64,000 nucleotides of DNA. It comes from DASPHG01 sp963748315 (GTDB taxonomy: Bacteria; Actinomycetota; Thermoleophilia; Solirubrobacterales; Thermoleophilaceae). The position numbers and the translations under genes are program-made. Shown piece by piece: positions 48,856-57,607 of this stretch (position 1 is its first letter; each line of letters starts with the position of its first letter). The notes beneath the pieces are model-generated. The model was not told where the DNA came from. It did no database searches and saw only the letters and a program-made list of their open reading frames with translations. Location: NCBI GenBank assembly GCA_963748315.1, contig CAVVIK010000006.1:1116001-1180000 (forward strand), read 5' to 3'.

Positions 48856-49628
48856 GCTTCTTCCGCGGGGACGGCGACGCCTTCGAGCCGAGCGAGCTGA
48901 CGCGCGGGCCGTGGGACCCGGACGCCCAGCACGCGGGGCCGCCGGCCGCGCTGCTCGGCCGCGCGATCGAGCGCTGCGGCGAGGGGGAGGGCAAGCACGT
49001 CGGCCGGGTCACGTTCGAGGTCCTGCGTCCGGTGCCGATGACGACGCTGACGGTATCGGCGGAGGTTGTGCGGCCGGGGCGGAGCGTGGAGCTGGTCGAG
49101 GCCTCGCTCTCGGACGGCGACGGCGAGGTCATGCTCGCGCGCGGGTGGCGGCTGAAGACCGGGCCGGTCGAGCTCGATCCGCCGCCGGCCGACGAGCCGC
49201 CGGGGCACGGGCCCGCCGACGGCACGCCGCAGGACTTCTTTCCGACCGGCGTGGACGTCGGCTACCACACCGCGATGGAGTACCGCTTCGTGACCGGCGC
49301 GTACCTGGAGATCGGGCCAGCGGTCGTCTGGATGCGGATGCGGCATCCGCTCGTCGAGGGCGAGGAGCCGAGCCCGCTCCAGCGCGTGCTCGTGGCGGCG
49401 GACTCGGGAAACGGCGTGAGCGCCGCGCTCGACTATCGCCGCTTCCTCTTCATCAACACCGACCTGACCGTCCACCTCCACCGCGGCCCGGCGACGGAAT
49501 GGGTCTGCCTCGACGCCGCGACCAGGCTCGACACCGCGGGCGTGGGCATGTCGGACACGCTGCTCTGGGACGAGGGCGGCAGGGTCGGCCGTGCCGCCCA
49601 GACGCTGTTGGTACGCGAACGGGTGTAA
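48852..49628 (+). CDS. TesB-like acyl-CoA thioesterase family protein
   Basis: 258 residues from GTG 48852. Double hotdog layout typical of the TesB-like (thioesterase-like superfamily) group: GPWDPDAQHAGPPAALLGRAIE with the Asp/His region, VTFEVLRPVPMTTLTVSAEV, and in the second half ALDYRRFLFINTDLTVHLHR and AGVGMSDTLLWDEGGRVGRA. It would hydrolyse acyl-CoA esters; chain preference unknown. ATGA-type overlap with smpB suggests cotranscription without a clear functional link. Confidence 0.75.
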   Translation: MSFFRGDGDAFEPSELTRGPWDPDAQHAGPPAALLGRAIERCGEGEGKHVGRVTFEVLRPVPMTTLTVSAEVVRPGRSVELVEASLSDGDGEVMLARGWRLKTGPVELDPPPADEPPGHGPADGTPQDFFPTGVDVGYHTAMEYRFVTGAYLEIGPAVVWMRMRHPLVEGEEPSPLQRVLVAADSGNGVSAALDYRRFLFINTDLTVHLHRGPATEWVCLDAATRLDTAGVGMSDTLLWDEGGRVGRAAQTLLVRERV

Positions 49629-49646
49629 GTTTTCGCGCCAAGGGGT

Positions 49647-52199
49647 ATGCGCCGAACCGTGAGGAGGAGATTGGGGGGCTGCGTCGCCGCGGTGGCGACG
49701 CTCGGGCTTGTCGGCACCGCGCTCGCGCACGAGTTCGACCATGCGCCGCCCAGCTTCGCCCCGTCCGCGCCGCTCTCGAGCTCGGTCAACGCCGGTGGCG
49801 AGAACGCCGAATGGGAGCTCGTCACGACGATTCCGACCGGCAATCCGCACACCGACCTCGACTTCTTCACGAACCAGGGCATCACGTACGCGGCCGTGGG
49901 CACGCTCGCCGCAGGCGCCAACGCCGCCGGCCAGACATTCATCCAGCTGACCAACGAGGACGGCGACGTCGACCCGCAGTACCTCTTCGGGCATCCGTCG
50001 GCAACGTGCCCCGGCATCGCAACGGGCGTCACCGGTCTTCAGCACGATGCGGAGGCGGCGCCGAAGGGCGAAGCGCTGCTGCAGTTCCCGAATCCCTACG
50101 CCGACACGCGCGACACGCAGGTCGTCCTCGACGCGACCGACGCCCCGGGCCGCTGTCACGACCAGGGCGACCTCGGGGTCGGCGCACCGCAGGGCGGCCT
50201 CGAGATCATCGACGTCACCGACCCGGCGGCGCCGACCGAGATCGGCCTGACGTCGCACGTCGGTCAGGCGCACACGGTCAACGTCGATCCGAAGCGCCCG
50301 CACATCGCGTTCGTGTCGAGCTCGGACTTCGTCAACTACGACGAGGAGGGCGTGCGCGCGAACGACGAGCATCCGACCGGGCCGCCACCCGGCACGACCA
50401 ACTCCATGGACGGCATCGAGGTCGTGGACATGTCGAGCTGCATGAACTTCCCCGAGGGCGCCTCGCGGCAGTTCAAGATCGAGCACTGCGATCCGGACGT
50501 GTACCGCTACCGGTGGCCGAACGCCGCCTACGCGAGCTCGAGCACGTTCCGCGCGGGTGCCGCATGCCACGAGCTCGAGATCTACCCCGACGACCGAATC
50601 ACCTGCGCCGCCGTCGACGCGACGCTGCTGCTCGACTTCTCGAACGCGTTCGACGACAACGGGACGCCGACCGACTACTCGGATGACAAGCCGCGCGGCA
50701 CGCCGCTTCCATGCGCGCGCCGCGACACCACGACCGTCGCCGCATGGGCGACGAGCGCGGTCGTCGAGGATTGCGTGGTCGGGGAGGGCGACGAGAGCCT
50801 GCGCGTGCCCGAGTGGCGCAAGATGCAGCCGCGCCCGGAGCTCGAGGGCGTCCAGAAGCTCGGTGCGATCCACCACATGGGCTTCGAGAACCAGCAGGAG
50901 CAGAACGCGAACCCGCCGTTCGGCTCGGCCGAGGACATCTTCGTGTCGCACGAGGCGGAGCTGACGCAGTCGGGCCGCTACATCCTGGCCACGGACGAGC
51001 GCGGGGGCGGCGTGCTGCCGATCGGCGCGAGCTGTACGCCGGGGGCGGACAACCCGCTCGGCAACGGCGGCATCCACGCGTTCCCCGTGGGCAAGATCAA
51101 CACGGCGGTCCCGGAGCCGACGGGCGAGGCCACGCCGGAGGTCGAGGCGTACCAGGACGAGGTCTACGCGAAGAACTCGGACGGCGACCGGGCGATCTTC
51201 CGAGCGCCCATCCAGACCGAGCCGCAAGGGTCGCTCTGCACCTCGCACGTGTTCGAGCAGATCCCCGGCCAGAACCGGATCTTCATGGCCTGGTACTCGC
51301 AGGGCACACAGGTCGTCGACTTCACCGAGAACCGCGACGGCACGATCGACTTCGAGCGCGCCGGCTACTTCATTCCCGAGAACGCGAACCAGTGGGTCTC
51401 GCACGTCTTCAAGGTCGAGCGCAACGGCGACGGGTCGTTCACGTACTGGGGCGCGACGGGTGACTTCGCGCTCGGCGACGCCGGCCGCAACGCGATCGAC
51501 ATCTACAAGGCGACGCTGCCGCCGCCGCCGAAGCCCGCCGGCGGCACGCTGCCCGGCACACCCAGGTTCCCCGACAGCGAGGCGTGCGCGTCCGCGTCCG
51601 GTTTCTCCAAGATCACGTCCAAGCCGCGCAGGAAGCGCAAGCGCGTGCGCTTCCGTTTCACGGCGGCGGACAGCGTCAAGGCCAAGGTGTTCAGGCGATC
51701 GAAGGGCCGGCGGATCGTGCGCCGGAAGGTCAAGACCTTCAGGAACCGCGACCGCAGGTTCACCTGGGCGCCTCGGCGGGCGCGCAACGGCTTCTACGAC
51801 GTGCGCTTCATCACTCATGCGCCCAACGGGAACAAGGACGTGCGCCACCTGTCGGTGCGCCGCCGGAACGGCCGCTTCTACAACCTGCCGCCGATCGACC
51901 GGCGCTCGCCGTGCTCGCTCGTCAGGTACTACTCGCTGGGCCGCTCGGTGTTCGGCGGCCGCAAGCGCAAGGCGCTCCGCGTGCGCATGAATCTCGACGA
52001 GGCCTCCGACATCGTCATCACGGTCAAGCGCCGCGGCAAGGTCGTGCGCCGTCTCAGGGAGAAGGACCTCCCGGCGGGCAAGAGCGTCACGAAGATCCGC
52101 CTCCGCCGCAAGGCGAAGCGCGGGCCGTACCGGGTCACGCTCAAGGCGACGCATCCCGGCCGGGCCAGTGAGCTGACGCTGTTCGCGCGCTACCTGTAG
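49647..52199 (+). CDS. Large secreted LVIVD-type beta-propeller protein with basic C-terminal domain
   Basis: 850 residues. Signal peptide (LGGCVAAVATLGLVGTALA). The first ~620 residues are a propeller-like region with LVIVD-type blocks (GGLEIIDVTDPAAPTEIGLT, GIEVVDMSSCMNFPEG, QVVDFTENRDGTIDFERAGYF) and histidines such as TGLQHDAE and AIHHMGFENQ. After a Pro-rich linker (LPPPPKPAGG) the last ~220 residues are strikingly basic (KPRRKRKRVRFRF, FRRSKGRRIVRRKVK, LRRKAKRGPYRV) with beta-strand patterning, possibly a wall-binding or Ig-like domain. No catalytic motif seen; role unknown. Confidence 0.65.
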   Translation: MRRTVRRRLGGCVAAVATLGLVGTALAHEFDHAPPSFAPSAPLSSSVNAGGENAEWELVTTIPTGNPHTDLDFFTNQGITYAAVGTLAAGANAAGQTFIQLTNEDGDVDPQYLFGHPSATCPGIATGVTGLQHDAEAAPKGEALLQFPNPYADTRDTQVVLDATDAPGRCHDQGDLGVGAPQGGLEIIDVTDPAAPTEIGLTSHVGQAHTVNVDPKRPHIAFVSSSDFVNYDEEGVRANDEHPTGPPPGTTNSMDGIEVVDMSSCMNFPEGASRQFKIEHCDPDVYRYRWPNAAYASSSTFRAGAACHELEIYPDDRITCAAVDATLLLDFSNAFDDNGTPTDYSDDKPRGTPLPCARRDTTTVAAWATSAVVEDCVVGEGDESLRVPEWRKMQPRPELEGVQKLGAIHHMGFENQQEQNANPPFGSAEDIFVSHEAELTQSGRYILATDERGGGVLPIGASCTPGADNPLGNGGIHAFPVGKINTAVPEPTGEATPEVEAYQDEVYAKNSDGDRAIFRAPIQTEPQGSLCTSHVFEQIPGQNRIFMAWYSQGTQVVDFTENRDGTIDFERAGYFIPENANQWVSHVFKVERNGDGSFTYWGATGDFALGDAGRNAIDIYKATLPPPPKPAGGTLPGTPRFPDSEACASASGFSKITSKPRRKRKRVRFRFTAADSVKAKVFRRSKGRRIVRRKVKTFRNRDRRFTWAPRRARNGFYDVRFITHAPNGNKDVRHLSVRRRNGRFYNLPPIDRRSPCSLVRYYSLGRSVFGGRKRKALRVRMNLDEASDIVITVKRRGKVVRRLREKDLPAGKSVTKIRLRRKAKRGPYRVTLKATHPGRASELTLFARYL

Positions 52200-52212
52200 C
52201 GTCGCGCCACAG

Positions 52213-53148
52213 GTGAGCTACGAGACGCTGCTCTATGCGGTCGACGGCCCGATCGCGACCATCACCCTGAACCGGCCCGAGAGCCTCAACACGATCGTCC
52301 CGCCGATGCCGGACGAGCTCCAGGACGCCGTGCAGCGCGCGGGCGACGACGAAGCGGTGCGGGTCATCATCCTGCGCGGCGCGGGACGCGCCTTCTGCGC
52401 CGGGTTCGACTTCGGCGGCGGCTTCCATCACTGGGACGAGCGCATCACGTCCGAGGGCGAGTGGGACCCGGGCAAGGACTTTGCCGTCATGACCTCACCG
52501 GCCGGCGCGGTGCCGAAGTTCATGTCGATCTGGCGCGTGCCGAAGCCCGTGATCGCGCAGGTGCACGGCTGGTGCGTGGGCGGCGGCAGCGACATGGCGC
52601 TGTGCGCCGACCTGGTCTACGCGAGCGACGATGCGCGCATCGGCACGCCGTACGCGCGCATGTGGGGCGCGTACCTGACCGGCATGTGGATCTATCGGCT
52701 CGGGCTGACGCGCGTGAAGGAGCACGCCCTGAGCGGAAAGCCGCTCTCAGGAGCCGAGGCGGCGGAGGTCGGGCTGATCAACCGCGCCGTCCCGTTCGAG
52801 CGCCTCGAGGCCGAGGTGCGGGCGGAGGCGGAGCGGCTGGCGCAGGTGCCGCCGTCTCAGCTCGCGGCGATGAAGCTGATCGTCAATCAGGCGTTCGAGA
52901 ACATGGGCCTCGCATCGACGCAGACGCTCGGCCCGATCCTCGACGGCCTGATGCGCAACACGCCCGACGCGAAGCGGTTCATCGAGCTGGCCGAGCGGGA
53001 AGGGGTGCCCGCGGTCGTCGCGGAGCGCGACGGGCCGTTCGGCGACTACAGCCAGGCGCCGGACGACGAGAAGCCCGACCCCTCAAACGTCATTGAAGTC
53101 CCGCTCGAGGAAGGTGGCGTCCATGCCGACGACGAGGGCGAGCGCTAG
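52213..53148 (+). CDS. Enoyl-CoA hydratase/isomerase (crotonase) family protein
   Basis: 311 residues from GTG 52213. Crotonase fold: LYAVDGPIATITLNRPESLN, oxyanion-hole block RGAGRAFCAGFDFGGGF, and QVHGWCVGGGSDMALCADLVYASD with the second oxyanion Gly. The usual catalytic Glu positions are replaced or shifted (IGTPYARMWGAY), so hydratase activity is uncertain and isomerase or hydrolase activity is possible. The last 66 bases overlap the convergent protease gene. Confidence 0.8.
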   Translation: MSYETLLYAVDGPIATITLNRPESLNTIVPPMPDELQDAVQRAGDDEAVRVIILRGAGRAFCAGFDFGGGFHHWDERITSEGEWDPGKDFAVMTSPAGAVPKFMSIWRVPKPVIAQVHGWCVGGGSDMALCADLVYASDDARIGTPYARMWGAYLTGMWIYRLGLTRVKEHALSGKPLSGAEAAEVGLINRAVPFERLEAEVRAEAERLAQVPPSQLAAMKLIVNQAFENMGLASTQTLGPILDGLMRNTPDAKRFIELAEREGVPAVVAERDGPFGDYSQAPDDEKPDPSNVIEVPLEEGGVHADDEGER

Positions 53149-53931
53149 CCCGATGTAGGTGGCCGCCACGAGCGCGCGCGTCCGTCGCGGCACCTCGAAG
53201 AAGCGCTGCTGCTCGGGGTCCTTGCGCTCCTTCCAGCGGCGGTAGGTCTCGAAACCGCCGAAGAGCAGGATCAGGAACATGATCGGGTTCGGGAAGAACA
53301 CCGTGGCGGCGACGAGCAGCGCGTAGCCGACGATCCACATCCACGGCGTCAGCGCCGCCATCGCCCGCCCGCCGTCGAGAGGGAGCACGGGGGCGAGGTT
53401 GAACAGGTTGAGGAAGAAGCCGAAGAAGGCGAGCGCCTGGAAGAGCTCGTGGCCGGTGATCTGCCAGAGCGCGACCGCGACGAGAGTGCCGAGCGTCCCG
53501 AGGATCGGGCCGGCCAGACCGACGCGCGCCTCGACGCCGGCGTCCTTGGGCAGTTCCTTCAGCGCGATCGCCGCGCCGAGGAACGGGATGAACAGCGGCG
53601 CGCTCGCGTCGAGGCCTTCACGGCGCGCCTGGAACACGTGCCCAAGCTCGTGGACGAGCAGCAGGAGCACGAAGCCGATGGCGAACCTCCAGCCCCAGAT
53701 CAGCGCGTACGCCCCGATCGAGACGAGCATCGAGGCCGAGGTCGTGAACAGCTTCAGCTTCGGCAGCAGCAGAAGGATGGCCTTGAGCTTCGCGCCGAAC
53801 TTGATGATCGCGAGGCCAACGGCGGCGAGTACGCCCCACACGCCCTTCCACCACGGCCGCTGTTCCGCCGGCTCCGGGGTGTACGAGGGCGGGTAGTACG
53901 ACTCAGGCTGGATTTCCGGCCTTCCCTCCAT
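53083..53931 (-). CDS. Site-2 protease family zinc metalloprotease (M50)
   Basis: 282 residues. Polytopic membrane protease with the zinc motif LVHELGHVFQARREG and the third ligand block NLAPVLPLDGGRAMAAL. About six helices; a Pro/Tyr-rich cytoplasmic N terminus (PESYYPPSYTPEPAEQRP). No PDZ domain. Such enzymes cut membrane substrates, often anti-sigma factors, inside the bilayer. The membrane-anchored sigma factor at 39934-41183 is a conceivable but unproven substrate. Overlaps the crotonase gene tail-to-tail. Confidence 0.85.
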   Translation of the reverse strand: MEGRPEIQPESYYPPSYTPEPAEQRPWWKGVWGVLAAVGLAIIKFGAKLKAILLLLPKLKLFTTSASMLVSIGAYALIWGWRFAIGFVLLLLVHELGHVFQARREGLDASAPLFIPFLGAAIALKELPKDAGVEARVGLAGPILGTLGTLVAVALWQITGHELFQALAFFGFFLNLFNLAPVLPLDGGRAMAALTPWMWIVGYALLVAATVFFPNPIMFLILLFGGFETYRRWKERKDPEQQRFFEVPRRTRALVAATYIGLALALVVGMDATFLERDFNDV

Positions 53932-53960
53932 CCCTCGATTGTGGCAGCGGGCCGGGTCGC

Positions 53961-54341
53961 TCAGGCGGCCTTCGAGCCCAGCTCGAGCACCGCGTTCCGC
54001 AGCTCCTCGAGCGGAGCCCCCTTGCGCACGTAGCGGCTGGCCTTGAGCCGGAGCGCAACCTCGGCCACCTTGCCCTCCTCGAACCCCGAGAAGATGCAGA
54101 TCTCGGCGCGCGGCGCGACCTGATGGATCAGCGGAATCGCCTCGAGCCCGTCGAGCTTGGGCATCGAGAGGTCGAGGATCACCACGTCCGGCTGGTGCCG
54201 TTCGATCACCTCGACCGCCTCTTGGCCGTCGGCCGCCTCCCCGACGACGTGCATCCCCTCGTCCTCCTCGAGTACCTCGCGCAGGAGACGCCGCAGCTCC
54301 GGCACGTCGTCGCAGACGACGACCGAGATCGGCGTCGTCAC
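53961..54341 (-). CDS. Single-domain response regulator (CheY-like receiver)
   Basis: 126 residues. Receiver domain only: acidic pocket VVCDDVPEL, phospho-acceptor Asp in VVILDLSMPKLDG, Thr/Ser switch position in IFSGFEE and Lys in RYVRKGAPLEEL. No output domain, so it must act through protein contacts. Its ATG overlaps the stop of the upstream sensor gene, indicating a cotranslated pair. Confidence 0.88.
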   Translation of the reverse strand: MTTPISVVVCDDVPELRRLLREVLEEDEGMHVVGEAADGQEAVEVIERHQPDVVILDLSMPKLDGLEAIPLIHQVAPRAEICIFSGFEEGKVAEVALRLKASRYVRKGAPLEELRNAVLELGSKAA

Positions 54342-55461
54342 GGCTGCGCCTCGGGCGGAGGCGGCTCCGGCCGCTTCGTCTCGGCGGCGATCTCGCGCCG
54401 TAGCTGGCCGGCCTGCACCTCGGCGTCGCCGAGCAGGTTCGACACGAGCCGCTGCGCCTCGCGCAACGTCTCGGCCACCTGGTCGGCGCTCGCCTTCCCC
54501 TCGCCCGCCTGTAGCTGGTACTTGGCGAGCGCGAGCCCCTGGATGATGTTGTCGTTGATCTCGACGGCGTGCCGCTCGTTCAGCTCGCGCCGCTGGAGCT
54601 CAGCGTTGCGCTCCGAGCGCACGCTGGAGGAAGTAGAGCCCGCCGAACAGAGGCGAGCGCGAACGCGGCGAAGATGATCCAGGTGACCGTCCGGCCGCTG
54701 ATGCTCTCGTAGAGGTCCGACTTCGGACGTGTCGAGGACGATCTTGAACGGCGTGTTGGTGATCGCGCTGGACGCGAAGTAGCGGTCGTCGCCATAGTCG
54801 CCGTGACTCCTCGGTCTGGAGCGCCTCGAGCAAGTCGGGGTCGTCGAGCTTCTGCGCCGACCGGGGATGACAGGTTGTCGCCGCCGAGCACGATGCCGTT
54901 GCTGTCCACCATCGCGGTCTCGGCGTCGGCGAAGGTCGGCAGCTGGCCGAGCGACGCCGCGAGGAAGTCGGCGAACGGCTGCGTCGGGGAGCCCGTGACG
55001 AAGATCCGCCGTCCGGACGGCGTTTCGTAGGGGATCGCGAACTCGATCGTCGCCTCCTTGCCCGTGCCCATCACGTCTGACAGCCGCGGCTGTCCGGTCT
55101 CGCGCGCGGTGTCGACGGCGGGCCCGGGGTGCGGCGTGCCCGGCGTGGCGCCCAGCCGGCGGCCCTTCGGTCGTCGTAGACCGCCACGTACTGCGACTGG
55201 CCCTGCTGTGCGAACTCCGCGAGCGCGCTCTGCTCGATCGGGCCGGAGAAGTCCTCGGCGGCCTGCGTCTGCGTCGACTGGAAAGCCGACTGGAAGATCC
55301 CGTCCGTGACGGCGCCGGAAACCTGCGGCGACGTCCTGAAAGCGCTCCTCGACGTCCTCCTTGTCCTCGCTCTGGCCGTCCGCGATCAGGTACGCGAACA
55401 CGCCGAGGATCAGCGCTGCGAGCAGCGCTCCTCCAACGGTCATGGCGCGCAGGCGGTTCAC
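54338..55461 (-). CDS. Membrane sensor with histidine-kinase dimerisation helices but no ATPase domain; several frameshifts
   Basis: From about 55461. N-terminal helix (VGGALLAALILGVFAYLIADG), then an extracellular sensor read in pieces: SGAVTDGIFQSAFQSTQTQA around 55230-55310, and SGRRIFVTGSPTQPFADFLAASL around 54940-55030. A second helix (WIIFAAFALA) precedes a shift near 54630 and a cytoplasmic DHp-like segment NERHAVEINDNIIQGLALAK with a candidate phospho-His, then about 45 residues and a Pro-rich stop. The HATPase_c domain is missing, so it cannot phosphorylate itself. At least three indels occur in this gene. Partner is the overlapping receiver protein. Confidence 0.6.
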
Positions 55462-55490
55462 GGCAAGTCCGCTTTCACACTACTTCAGGG

Positions 55491-55519
55491 TTGGAGCAGG
55501 TGGGCGCTATCCCTACCAT
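55491..55519 (+). promoter_or_regulatory. Promoter of ssrA
   Basis: TTGGAG (55491-55496), a 17-base spacer and TACCAT (55514-55519) give a good housekeeping-type promoter 18 bases upstream of the mature tmRNA 5' end, leaving a short leader for RNase P to remove. Confidence 0.6.
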
Positions 55520-55536
55520 TGAGAGCGACATACCAC

Positions 55537-55902
55537 GGGGACGACAGGCTTCGACGTGGACGTTTTCGTGGGGACAGTTGCGAGTCGAGGTCCCCGGTAG
55601 GCCTCGTTAAACAACCGGGAACAACCAATAAGTGCGGATTCACATGAATTCGCGCTCGCTGCCTAGCAACAACTAGGCGAGTGAGCTGTCGGCCCGCCCT
55701 CGGCCCGTGGGGCGGATCGCCGGCATCAGAAACGGGCTCAGGCTCCACCGGTCGTCCTCGCCGGAGGAGCGACATCTAAGAGGACTGGCCTCCACCAACC
55801 CGGCCGGGCAGGCTAGGCGGAGGCGAGATCAGAGGCCCGGCTACGCTCGTAGAAGCTTCCCCTCGGCGGCCGCGGACGTGGGTTCGATTCCCACCGTCTC
55901 CA
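55537..55902 (+). ncRNA. ssrA: Transfer-messenger RNA (tmRNA)
   Basis: 366 bases. The tRNA-like ends pair perfectly apart from one G-U: GGGGACG (55537-55543) with CGTCTCC (55895-55901), and the T arm GTGGGTTCGATTCCCAC lies just before. CCA is not encoded. The mRNA-like part begins at GCG 55634 after CAATAAGT and reads ADSHEFALAA to TAG 55664-55666, so with the tRNA-borne Ala the tag is AADSHEFALAA, close to the tag of mycobacteria. It frees stalled ribosomes and marks the product for proteolysis. Its protein partner smpB is at 48403-48855. Confidence 0.95.
55634..55666 (+). other. tmRNA proteolysis-tag reading frame
   Basis: Ten codons ending in the ALAA degron, followed by TAG, read by stalled ribosomes after the Ala carried on tmRNA. 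The resume codon GCG is assigned by alignment with the mycobacterial tag AADSHQRDYALAA recalled from knowledge. Confidence 0.8.
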
Positions 55903-55943
55903 TTGATTGGTTGCTTGCGTCCGCGCCCGGTCCCGCCTGATCG

Positions 55944-55992
55944 GATCCGGTTGCCAAAGACCATCTATGTCATGGGTTTCGGCAACCGGATC
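55944..55992. repeat. Perfect 12-bp inverted repeat downstream of ssrA
   Basis: GATCCGGTTGCC (55944-55955) and GGCAACCGGATC (55981-55992) around 25 bases, with the inner flanks also largely complementary (CCAT / ATGG), leaving a loop of about seven bases. It lacks a T tract. It may be a terminator-like stem, a site for a DNA-binding protein or a recombination relic. The rest of 55903-56158 shows nothing else I can assign. Confidence 0.6.
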
Positions 55993-56158
55993 GCGCGCGA
56001 CGCCCGCGCCTAAGAGCTCGGCGGCTCGGCTTCGAGCTCTGTTGCCTCCTGTGTCGAAGTCCCTGTGGAGTATGAGACCCCGGGCGTCGCGAAACTCATC
56101 GCTTGACGCCGTCGGCCCGCCGCGTAGAGAATCGGCGTACGCGAGCGAGGAGGGTTAC

Positions 56159-56761
56159 ATGAGCTGGAAGGTCGAGGGCCAGTACTTCGAGAACTGCTCC
56201 TGCGACATCCCGTGCCCCTGCACGGTGTCGCTCGACCTGGGAGCGGATCAGGACCGCTGCAACGCGTTCCTCGTCTTCCAAGTCGAGTCAGGCGAGGTCG
56301 ATGGCGTCGACGTGAGCGGTTTGACGGTCGCCGCAGTCGCGGATACGCCGAAGGTCATGACCGACGGCAACTGGCGCCTGGGGGTGCTGATCGACGATCG
56401 CGCGTCGGACGAGCAGGCGGAGAAGCTCGCGGCGGTCTTCGGCGGCCAGCTCGGTGGGCCGATGGAGGCGCTTGGGCCGCTCATCGGCGAGCAGCTGGGC
56501 GTGGAGCGCGTTCCGATGGAGGTGTCGCACGACAACGGCACGCACCGGATCAAGGTGGGCGACGGGGAGATCGAGGTCCAGGAGATCGTGCCGTTCGGCA
56601 AGGAGGACGGCCAGTCGGTGCGCCTCTCCGGCATCTTCCATCCGGCCGGCGACGACTTCGCGGTCGCGCGCGCGACGAAATCCCAAGTGAGTGCGTTCGG
56701 GATGGAGCACGCGTTCGAGGGCAAGTCCGCGTTCGCCAGCCCCTTCTCCTGGGCGGCGTAG
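56159..56761 (+). CDS. DUF1326 domain protein
   Basis: 200 residues from ATG 56159 after GAGGAGGG. The N terminus has the family's cysteine cluster ENCSCDIPCPC and MSWKVEGQYFE start; later GVLIDDRASDEQAEKLAAVFGG and TRIKVGD-like beta strands follow. No signal peptide. The cysteines suggest metal or redox chemistry, but no function is proven. It is commonly paired with DUF2182 membrane proteins, and such a gene follows here. Confidence 0.85.
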   Translation: MSWKVEGQYFENCSCDIPCPCTVSLDLGADQDRCNAFLVFQVESGEVDGVDVSGLTVAAVADTPKVMTDGNWRLGVLIDDRASDEQAEKLAAVFGGQLGGPMEALGPLIGEQLGVERVPMEVSHDNGTHRIKVGDGEIEVQEIVPFGKEDGQSVRLSGIFHPAGDDFAVARATKSQVSAFGMEHAFEGKSAFASPFSWAA

Positions 56762-56833
56762 CTGGAAGCGAGCGGACTGAGAACGCGGTCGTTCGAACCG
56801 CGGCTGGAGCGGGTTCAGTTCGCCCTGATCGCC

Positions 56834-57607
56834 GTGCTGCTCGCGCTCGCGGTCGTGGCCTGGGGGATCACCGACGACCGAATGAGCGGCATGGAGGCTG
56901 CCCCGGGGGCAGAGCTTGGAAGCCTCGGCTTTTACGTCTCGGTCTGGGTCGTGATGATGGCGGCCATGATGTTCCCGTCGGTCAGCCCGACGGTGCTGAT
57001 CTACGACCGCCTGCGGGCCGGCCACCTGGAGCGCGGAAGGGGCGCGCCAGCCGACGCGACCATTCTCTTCGTCGCGGGCTACCTCCTCGTGTGGACGGCC
57101 GCCGGACTCGTCGCGTACGGCGGGTTCGCGCTCGTTCGCGACGCGGACCCAGGATTCCTGGCTTGGGATGAAGCCGGGCGCTACGTAACCGGCGGTGTGA
57201 TCTTTGCGGCGGCCGTGTACCAGGTGACGCCGTTCAAGCGCGCCTGCCTCGTCAAGTGCCGCAGTCCGCTGATGTTCCTCGCGGAGCGCTGGCGCCACGG
57301 CCGCGCGGGCGGGCTGGAGCTTGGCGTGCGGCACGGCGCATGGTGCCTGGGGTGTTGCTGGGCGCTGATGGCGGCGCTGTTCGCGGTCGGAATGATGAGT
57401 CTTGGCTGGATGGCTCTGATCGCGGCATTCATCGCCGCCGAGAAGCTCCTCCCCTGGCCGACTGCGGCGCGTAGGGGCGTGGCGGTCCTTTTGCTTGCGC
57501 TAGCGCTGGGTGTGGCGTTCGTGCCGTCCGACGTGCCTGGGTTCAGCGAGCCCCGAGGCATGATGGACGACGGTAGCTCGGGTTCTGGCATGGAGATGAT
57601 GCCCTAA
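56834..57607 (+). CDS. DUF2182 predicted metal-binding membrane protein
   Basis: 257 residues from GTG 56834; the frame is open back to the upstream stop and family-like sequence (RSFEPRLERVQFALIAV) precedes this codon, so a non-standard start (CTG at 56777) or an indel is possible. About six helices. Family blocks: WVVMMAAMMFPSVSPTVLIYD, TPFKRACLVKCRSPLMFL and GAWCLGCCWALMAALFAVGMM, with paired Cys and many Met residues, plus a Met-rich tail (SGMEMMP). This suggests metal handling together with the DUF1326 neighbour. Ends four bases into the convergent SnoaL-like gene. Confidence 0.8.
   Translation: MLLALAVVAWGITDDRMSGMEAAPGAELGSLGFYVSVWVVMMAAMMFPSVSPTVLIYDRLRAGHLERGRGAPADATILFVAGYLLVWTAAGLVAYGGFALVRDADPGFLAWDEAGRYVTGGVIFAAAVYQVTPFKRACLVKCRSPLMFLAERWRHGRAGGLELGVRHGAWCLGCCWALMAALFAVGMMSLGWMALIAAFIAAEKLLPWPTAARRGVAVLLLALALGVAFVPSDVPGFSEPRGMMDDGSSGSGMEMMP

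Noticed and set aside
48543..52154. 1203-codon open frame on the minus strand
   Set aside because: It runs antisense across smpB, the thioesterase gene and the LVIVD-type gene, has no recognisable motif and a composition typical of a GC-rich shadow frame.
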